Shown: piece after piece, positions 57,701 through 64,000 of the stretch
Layout of the letters: the number at the start of each line of letters is the position of its first letter
Numbering within the stretch: position 1 is the first letter of the stretch
Assembly: GCA_914767885.1 (NCBI GenBank)
Contig: CAJZBQ010000004.1
Coordinates: forward strand, 186,001-250,000
DNA from: Blepharisma stoltei
Taxonomy: Eukaryota > Ciliophora > Heterotrichea > Heterotrichida > Blepharismidae
Length of the DNA stretch: 64,000 nucleotides
Reading direction: 5' to 3'
Program-made: the position numbers and the translations under genes
Notes under the pieces: generated by a model
Told to the model about the DNA's origin: nothing
The model's input: the letters and a program-made list of their open reading frames with translations, nothing else
Databases searched by the model: none

Positions 57701-60700
57701 AATGAAACTGAACAATATTTAGCCAATAATGGCACTACATCAGAGAGTCGCTTAATCTGTTCTAGTATACATGCTTGTAACATAGAAATTTTTTATGCTG
57801 CTTTTATAAGTGGTTGTGAAGAAATTCAAAGATGGGAAAATAAAAGCTCTGAATGGCTTCCTGATAAAAAAAGGAAAAATAAGAAGACTAGCCATGACTC
57901 TTTGGATTTATTAGTGCATGAATATCCTAATAAAGGAATTAAAAATGAATATGAAGGTAAAGTATCATTTAATTCGGAAATGAATTTAAAATCTGGGAAG
58001 AATAAGATTCATGAAATAACTGAAAAACGCTTTTCAGAAAATTTTTCAGAAGAAAAATCAGAGAGTTGACAAAATAAAAAACTTATAAATTTAGTAGCAT
58101 CGTCTTCTAGGAAAATAAATATTTTGCATGCTGCTTTCATTTTATCTTAATCTTAAGTTATTTATAATTTTTACGTCCACTACAGGGTAGCTTTGTCCAG
58201 GACTGCCACCACATTTGTCCATGTGTCGGGCCCATGGACCTCTGGATCGATCCACTTTGTTTCGCCAGGGCACTGGCAAATAAGCGTTCCGGCTTCGACG
58301 GGCTTCACTGCTGCTGCGCTTTATTCGACTCAGCTCCTGCACATGTTCCACCTAAGGGTTACCTTCCTCAGGTGTGCTGAGAGGTAAAGACCTGAGCCTC
58401 TTGAGTGCATTGAGTAGCAGCTCCTCTGATTATCCCCAGAGTTAATATGCTATTCTGTGCAGAATTTCTTGAGATAAAAGCCTAGCCCCATAAATAAAAT
58501 TGCTTGAGGGAGAGAAAATTAGCAGAGCTAATTTCTCTCGACCGAATGCCATTTTATTTATGCTTTCATTTTATCAGTAAAAAATATTTAGATTTTATCT
58601 GTATTGGGTACAAATATTGCAGTCTTATTTTATGCATTTGCAAATATTAAGTTTATACGAAATATGGATCTCCCTATAGCTGTAGGAAATGTCGACTCAA
58701 AGTTGCAACATGTTGCCCTTACTTCACGAATAATTTGGTCTCTTTCTCAATTTGGGGGGCCTTCAGCAGCACCCGCTGTATATATAGCTTATTTATTGTT
58801 TCCAGAGTTTTTAAATGATTTAAAAGTTCTGTATCTTAATATTACATCAAGTATAGCTGATTGAAACTATTGCTCAGGACAAAGCATTTTTACTGATGAA
58901 AATGTAAAAATATGAAGCTCAAGTGAGACAGACAAATTAAATTTGCTAGATTTGCTTGCAAAATCGATATGCATTAAATGGCTGCACGTATCAGCCTTTT
59001 CTCTTGGTGCAACAGTCCAGACCTTATGGCTACAGCAAATTAGGATGGACTTCAAGTCAAGAATCAAGTGCAGACTCAAGAAATGTGTATCCGGGTAAGT
59101 TTTGGCTGCTTTCCGTGGTTGGAATGGAAGTGCTCAATAACATCCTTTAGACATTCCTCTACCGAGAAACTGGGGTTTCGGCTCAGGCTACAGGAAGCAG
59201 TCTTTTTCCTGTAGTTGTTGAAGAAAGGCACTTCAATCACCAACAGACCCCAATTGCCCGTAGCAGGGCTGCAGAAATCCATAAGCACTCAAGACTGCAG
59301 CCGCATCCACCTTTGCGGAAAGACCCTTTGGGCTGGAGTCGAAAAGTAATCAAAATCTCCCATATGGGAGATCTTTGACGACTGCGTCACCAATATGACA
59401 AACACTATCTTCAATGCTTGCAAAATCAATACAATCCGTAAAGAACTATATAGGGGAATGAATTTATTACTCCCCCCCATCCTTGATCGAACTATTGACT
59501 GTAAAAATTCCTAAAAATTGGGAAAATTAACCCCCATCCTTGATCGAACGATTTTCATATCATGCAAATTTTTATCTATATAATATTAGTTAGCAAAAGC
59601 TTGGGAGATGTGCCTAATGAAATTGTTGTCAGAGGCTTTGAGACGACAGGAAGCCGCAGAATCAGCCATCTGAAGTGCTTTAGTCATCAACCTAGGCTTA
59701 AAACTCAATAATCTAAAAAATAGAGATTCTTTAAATTTAAAATTCTTAATTCAATAAGAAACAAATTAAAATTTATACAGTTTAAAGGGGTAACTAATAA
59801 ATAAAAATATTAAAAATTGGTATTCTTTGAAATTAACTCAATTTTTTGCTGTAAAAATAATTATTAAATACTCTTAACCCTCTTATTTTAAAAATATATA
59901 ATTAAAAAAAACATATATTTTTTATTTCATATATAAATTTTTTTCCCCAAAAAAAAATTGTTTTAACCCACATCCTTGATCGAACGATGGCGAGCCGTTC
60001 GATCGAGGATGGGAGAGTTAGGAAATATAAAGACACCGAAGACTATTCAGATGAAATAACATTTTTAACACTGAATAGTTTTGGAGAGGTAACTAAATAC
60101 TGTAATGATTCATTATATCAAATTATAGATTGCCAAAAATCTATAATGCTTGAATTTAAAACTGAAGTGTATATCCTTCTCATATTAGGAGTTGGAGTTC
60201 TAGCTATATGCATTTTTGCTATGATACCATTTTGCTATTCTACTATTAATTATGAAAACGAGCTATGGAATAATTTGAGAAAAAAGGTTTATGAGAACCA
60301 TTCTGAATTAAAGAAGAATCTATTAGATAGAATTAAATACTTCCACTATCAATATGAATTGCCATTAAATGGTAAAAATATTTTACATAAAAATATTAAT
60401 TTCAAAACGCAATTTAAAATGGCTTTAGGTGTACGACGACTTGCATACAGCTGAACTTAGCTAAAGAGGCTCAAGACATCTTGAGGGGTTTTGGCTTCAG
60501 TGAAGATGATCTGCATGAGTCTGGTGTAGATAGAGAGGCCCTAAGGGATTTGGAGATATACAGGTTGGCGGTTAGGTCGGTCTTACCTATCATTAATCAG
60601 AGCTGCCTGCATAACTAAGACCCAAAAAATATGGATTGAAGGATAAAGTAATCTATTAAATTTCAAAACGCAATTTAAAATGGCTTTAGGTGTACGACGA

Positions 60701-61790
60701 CTTGCATACAGCTGAACTTAGCTAAAGAGGCTCAAGACATCTTGAGGGTTTTGGCTTCAGTGAAGATGATCTGCATGAGTCTGGTGTAGATAGAGAGGCC
60801 CTAAGGGATTTGGAGATATACAGGTTGGCGGTTAGGTCGGTCTTACCTATCATTAATCAGAGCTGCCTGCATAACTAAGACCCAAAAAATATGGATTGAA
60901 GGATAAAGTAATCTATTAAATTTCAAAAAAATATTGAAAATATGTTTGGAGGATTTTTATTTATTTTATTGTGGTTGCAACATTTTCAATCACTAATATA
61001 ACTTTACTCTACGAGAAATGTACAGATTATTTATCATACCGGCCTGATGTAATGAAAGAAATGATAAATAGACAGATTTTACAAAACTCATTGGCTATAT
61101 GAGCAACTCTATCACAATTTGAGACTTGGGGTATTCCATCAATAAACCAATATTTGAATATATACCCTTATATGAGTAGTAGTTCTGAATTCCATGAGAC
61201 AGTGTCATTGCTTGAGCAGTCAAAAGTTAAATTAAGAAACCCTAAATACTCACCTATACTTTCGGATTCTTTTAAAACCACTTTCTATGAAAATGATAAT
61301 TATATGTCGGTATATTTTACTTATGGCACGAGCCCTGCTGAAGAAATACTGTATAAAGATATAGTAATTGCCCGAGGATGGCGCTATCTTACGCCATCCC
61401 CCCGGGCAATTCAAAAATGGCCCCACACGTGGGTTCGATTCCCGGTTTGGGGCCATTTTTTAAATTGCCCGAGGATGGTGCAAGATAGCACCATCCTCGG
61501 GCAATTAGAATAGCTATTTTTATGCGTATTCTAATCCAGATCCTGCCATGTGAGTATATTGAGCACTTAATACCTCAATTTTGAATGAGCATTATGCTGG
61601 TCTTGCTAGTGAGATTAATGATTATTCGCAACGGGTTATTGAGGATCAAGTAAATCTTATTGTATCAGCTTTTGCTGTTTTTACGATAAGTTCGGTTGCA
61701 ATTTATTTTGCATTGTATTTTGTGTTTTTCAAGAGAGAAAAACAGTGTCTGGAAAAAATCAGTTCTGTAATAAAACTTATGCCAAAATAA
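54760..61790 (+). CDS. TmcB-like/PAS multi-pass membrane protein, paralogue E (germline form)
   Basis: The fourth paralogue, inverted relative to the other three. From ATG 54760 to TAA 61790 it holds retroposon-like inserts (55854-56426, 58147-58575, 58966-59427 and a tandem pair 60408-60929), a palindromic insert (57232-57433), a MITE (59468-60020), a hairpin IES (61360-61512) and introns 58577-58591 (15 nt) and 59438-59453 (16 nt). Removing all leaves 4,110 nt, 1,369 residues, close to 1,364, 1,363 and 1,356 for the others. Segments: membrane region with GEIRHSVSIKVLKAKAHSK, helical middle (WAANYCLFTLKDESLAKVKL), PAS-like ILIISVEEDSFGQILFSN, LLSENGEILCYSKYF, and C-terminal helices ending ISSVIKLMPK. 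It has the most inserts of the family. Confidence 0.72.
55854..56426 (-). mobile_element. Retroposon-like insert with 13-bp target duplication (573 bp)
   Basis: TAGAATCTGCATA lies at 55841-55853 and 56414-56426. Removal gives LSGIESAYQLEKSLRC. On the minus strand it begins TATATTAAAATGGCGACGG. Confidence 0.87.
57232..57433. mobile_element. Palindromic insert without TA edges (202 bp)
   Basis: The inverted ends are ATGCCAAATGACAG (57230-57243) and, as reverse complement, ATGCCCAATGATAG (near 57400). Removing 202 bp between two CAT triplets gives KDWLH-FCFSSEIDLNGG, colinear with RLIHYGSNSEIDFSKG in paralogue C. The intergenic 6016-6098 foldback is related. Confidence 0.65.
58147..58575 (-). 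mobile_element. Retroposon-like insert with 15-bp target duplication (429 bp)
   Basis: TGCTTTCATTTTATC lies at 58132-58146 and 58561-58575, directly before the intron. Removal gives NILHAAFILS. On the minus strand it begins ATAAATAAAATGGCATTCGG. Confidence 0.87.
58577..58591 (+). other. 15-nt intron
   Basis: GTAAAAAATATTTAG. Splicing gives FILS-ILSVLGTNIAV, the same position as in the other paralogues. Confidence 0.9.
58966..59427 (+). mobile_element. Retroposon-like insert with 13-bp target duplication lacking TA (462 bp)
   Basis: TGCTTGCAAAATC lies at 58953-58965 and 59415-59427. Removal gives NLLDLLAKSIQS. It begins GATATGCATTAAATGGCTGC and shares CTACCGAGAAACTGG with the CFAP65 inserts. 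Confidence 0.87.
59438..59453 (+). other. 16-nt intron
   Basis: GTAAAGAACTATATAG. Splicing followed by removal of the next MITE gives SIQS-GNEFI-RKYKDTEDY. Confidence 0.9.
59468..60020. mobile_element. MITE IES, CCATCCTTGATCGAAC family (551 bp)
   Basis: The ends TTACTCCCCCCCATCCTTGA and GATCGAGGATGGGAGAGTTA are TA-bounded. The submotif CCATCCTTGATCGAACGA recurs inside (about 59534 and 59970), as in the two-submotif ends of family 1. Confidence 0.9.
60408..60929 (+). mobile_element. Two head-to-tail copies of a retroposon-like insert (522 bp)
   Basis: Two near-identical units of about 260 bp (60408-60668 and 60669-60929) differ by one G and a few bases at the joint. Each begins CGCAATTTAAAATGGC and each is preceded by AATTTCAAAA. 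Removal gives NINFK-KYWKYVWRIFIY, matching FSFKNYWKYIWRICIY of paralogue A. The right repeat copy has one extra A. Confidence 0.82.
61360..61512. mobile_element. Triple-hairpin IES with a tRNA B-box-like motif (151 bp)
   Basis: The inverted ends are TATAGTAATTGCCCGAGGAT and, from the other side, TATTCTAATTGCCCGAGGAT. Three consecutive foldbacks: 61366-61410, 61418-61457 and 61462-61506. The middle one (GGCCCCACACGTGGGTTCGA to GGGGCCA) holds GGTTCGATTCC, the tRNA internal B-box consensus, and is followed by T6. Removal gives ILYKD-SYFYAYSNPD, restoring the frame. Confidence 0.82.
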
Positions 61791-63069
61791 ATACATTTCT
61801 ACAATTTATTAATTCAATTGCTAAGGCTTGGTATAATTTTGCGAGTATAGATTTCATATTTTTTAAATTCGATTAATTTTAATTCAACCTAATTATTAGA
61901 TATACTTTTATTTTTACTCTATACTCTCTTTATTTTATTACTGACTCGAATTCGCGAAACAATAGTGGATTACACTATTTGCTTACCAACACTATACGCG
62001 CTAAATTTTTTGAAGCGTGAAGAACTAACCGCCTCCATAAGTGAACAAAAATATTTTGTTCGCTCTCAGCAAATGATTAGGAACAGATATTCATAAAAAT
62101 TTGAAACTTTGTCCCTTTAAAATTTGAAGTTTTAAAAAAAATTAATTTTAATTAAGTTTGAAAATAGTTTAAATAGCATTCAACTTGCGTTTGCATATTA
62201 AATTAGGCCGAAACTAATTTTATAAAATTTAGTTAAATTTTCCTTTTAAAAATAAGCATGTTCCAATTTAAAGGGGGGTTAAAGTACCCAAAAAATGCCC
62301 ATTTTAATCGATTGTTGTTCAAATTTAAAGATCGGGGCTTAAAGAAAGAGATTTGATTGTAGGGACGAATGTTATGAAATGAATTGAGAAGAGAGAACAC
62401 TAACCCCCCCTCCGTGAGTGAACAAAAAAATTTTGTTCACTCATGGAGGGGGCTAATTTTTTTTAAAAAAAAAATTTATAAATAAATTTTATAAAAAATA
62501 ATTTTTTTCGAAATCTAAAAAAAAATCCTAATTCGCAAAAATTGGAAAGCAAATATTAATTTAATTCATAAAATTTATGTTTTAAAAAGCAATTCATTTA
62601 AAATTAAACAGAATAAGCTCTAGATTTCATTATACTAATTATCACTTATATATTAAAAATTTTTTTATTAAAAAATTTTGTTTTCTTATGGAGGGTGGGT
62701 TTTTGGGCAAAAAAATGGCGATTTTTCTAATGGCTTTGTTCACTCTCACGGAGGGGGGGAGTAAGCCAAAAACTATTGAAAACAAATGAAAAAATTCAAT
62801 AAACTATGAAAATGAGTTAGTTGCCAAAAATTGCTTCTAGAAGCGATTCAATTCAAAAAAATTTCTAAACATTTAAATAGCTTTCCTTATAAAGTTTTTA
62901 TGACAATTATGAAGTATACAATATATAAACAAAGATGCTGTAATTTGCATTAGAATTGTTTAGAAGTATATGCTATAATATCTCTAAAATTTAATGATGG
63001 AGTAAATAAAATATTCGATAATGGAAAGCAAATAAAAAAGTTTTTAATCACCATAACCCTTGTTTTATA
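61791..63069. other. Intergenic region with MITEs
   Basis: It contains the MITE at 62401-62763 and a degenerate element at about 62022-62345 (AACCGCCTCCATAAGTGAAC, then CAATTTAAAGGGGGGTTAAA). No gene is seen. Confidence 0.55.
62401..62763. mobile_element. Family-1 MITE (361 bp), intergenic
   Basis: A clean copy with CTAACCCCCCCTCCGTGAGT and TCACGGAGGGGGGGAGTAA ends, TA at both edges, and the standard core. It is a good reference copy. Confidence 0.9.
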
Positions 63070-63799
63070 ATGGCTCAGGCTATCCGATATTATCAACGAC
63101 AAGAGAGAGTTGATCTAGAGAATTTAGGTTTTCAAATTCATTTCCCTAATGGCAGACGTCGAACATTAAATTGTTTTATTATTTGGAGCTGATTTAGCAT
63201 CGTAAGCTCCCCCCTCCATGAGCAAACAAAACCATTGGAAAAATCCCTATTTTTTGCCAAAAACCACTTCGTGAGCGAACAAAAATGTTTTTGATATAAT
63301 ATGAAAAAAATTTGATATATAAGTGATAATTAATATAATGAAATCTCTGGCTAAATTTGTTTAATTTTAAGCAGATTCAGTTTTAAAACATAAATTTTGC
63401 AAATTAAATTAATATTTGTCCTCCAATTTTTGAGAATTGGGATTTTTTTTAAATTTTGAAAAAAATTATATAAAAAACAAAAAAACTTAATCCTCAAGAG
63501 TGAACAAAATTTTTTGTTAGCTCATGGGGTGGGGAGTAAGTAGCACTTATCAGTCTTCAGCTTATAAATTTGCATCATTCAATAAAATTCCTTTTATAGC
63601 TATTCTGCACATTTGCTTTGAAAGAGGTCAGGCAATGGCAATGGCTTTTAATCTTATATTATGTATTGCAATAATTTCTTATCATGCATATGTATGTCAT
63701 TTTGAATTTGGTATGTGAAAACCAAATATGCGTTTCAAAACGCAGATTTTAGTCCGGCAAATTCATAATTTGAAATTTCATATAAAATGGCGCGTATAA
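63070..63799 (+). CDS. Small membrane protein split by a MITE
   Basis: ATG 63070 to TAA 63799, minus the 334-bp MITE at 63203-63538, is 396 nt, 131 residues. The protein starts MAQAIRYYQRQERVDLENLG. It has an IIWSWFSIV hydrophobic stretch (TGA as Trp) at the MITE junction and a longer hydrophobic segment (MAMAFNLILCIAIISYHAYV), so one or two membrane helices. No family recognised. The last codons run into a ATATAAAATGGCGCG string like a retroposon start, so the true C-terminus may differ or lie beyond the window. Confidence 0.55.
63203..63538. mobile_element. Family-1 MITE IES (334 bp)
   Basis: The ends GTAAGCTCCCCCCTCCATGA and GGGGTGGGGAGTAAG are TA-bounded. Removal gives WFSIV-SSTYQSSAYK in frame. 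Confidence 0.8.
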
Positions 63800-64000
63800 T
63801 GTCCATTAGAAATTTTACCAAAGGATTATATAGTTCTCCTTAAAAACAATGCTTGATGCAAGTAGTGGATTTTTAGCTTATTATAAAACTATTATATTAT
63901 ATTATATTATATTTCCGTAAATGCTCATTTTTTTATGAGAAAATTCTCACAAAAAGGGAATTTTCCGGCTATAAAAGATTTTATATATATTTGCTATTAT

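Noticed and set aside
61418-61457. A tRNA gene
   Set aside because: Only a T-arm/B-box-like hairpin is present; no D-arm, anticodon arm or A box, and the stem pairing is not that of a cloverleaf.
650-63538. CRISPR-like array (repeated CTCCGTGAGTGAAC units)
   Set aside because: The units are ends of dispersed TA-bounded MITEs with inverted orientation, not direct repeats with spacers.

Overview
The window looks like germline (micronuclear) DNA of a heterotrich ciliate, most like Blepharisma. (1) UGA must be read as Trp: in-frame TGA sits where a paralogue has TGG (e.g. minus-strand TGA at 2407-2409 against TGG in the copy near 57833; the TGA next to 23533 against TGG near 29125). TAA and TAG are the stops. 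(2) Genes carry GT..AG introns of only 15 or 16 nt; ten are located here, eight of them at two positions shared by four paralogues. (3) Most reading frames are interrupted by DNA that must be removed to make sense: TA-bounded internal eliminated sequences (IESs) of 41-1072 bp, many of them MITEs with C-rich inverted ends, and retroposon-like inserts flanked by 9-16 bp target-site duplications. The ORF pieces look like separate small genes but join into a few long ones. By hand bookkeeping, after removing one repeat copy plus the insert and the tiny introns, every long gene comes to a whole number of codons.

Layout. 1-21 kb: three tandem minus-strand paralogues of a ~1,360-residue multi-pass membrane protein with a PAS-like domain (probably the ciliate TmcB-like/PAS family): 239-5517, 6389-13022 and 15113-21158. 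21-35 kb: a sugar block with a bacterial-type glucokinase (26317-27375, +), two MFS sugar porters of exactly 466 residues (22681-24151 and 28267-29667, -) and a third decayed porter (31427-33748, -). 35.7-42.2 kb: a CFAP65-like ciliary ASH/MSP-repeat protein (-). 42.9-49.2 kb: a CEP350-like centrosomal/basal-body protein with an IQ motif, EDDFES-type repeats and a DUF4378-like C-terminus (+). 49.4-54.5 kb: a Rab GTPase (+), an arginyl-tRNA-synthetase-like protein that seems to lack the catalytic motifs (-), and an ELMO-like-domain protein (+). 54.8-61.8 kb: a fourth TmcB-like/PAS paralogue in the opposite orientation (+). 63.1 kb to the end: a small membrane protein split by a MITE.

Functionally the genes are ordinary: sugar uptake plus phosphorylation, cilium/basal-body parts, trafficking and a membrane sensor-like family. 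The striking biology is the density of precisely removable DNA inside them: about a dozen copies of one MITE family, several related C-rich-edged families, a three-level nested IES (16457-17530), a triple-hairpin IES containing a tRNA B-box-like motif, and at least eleven retroposon-like inserts whose removal restores coding frames even when the flanking repeat contains no TA. All joins were done by eye from the sequence; domain names come from motif recognition, not database searches.
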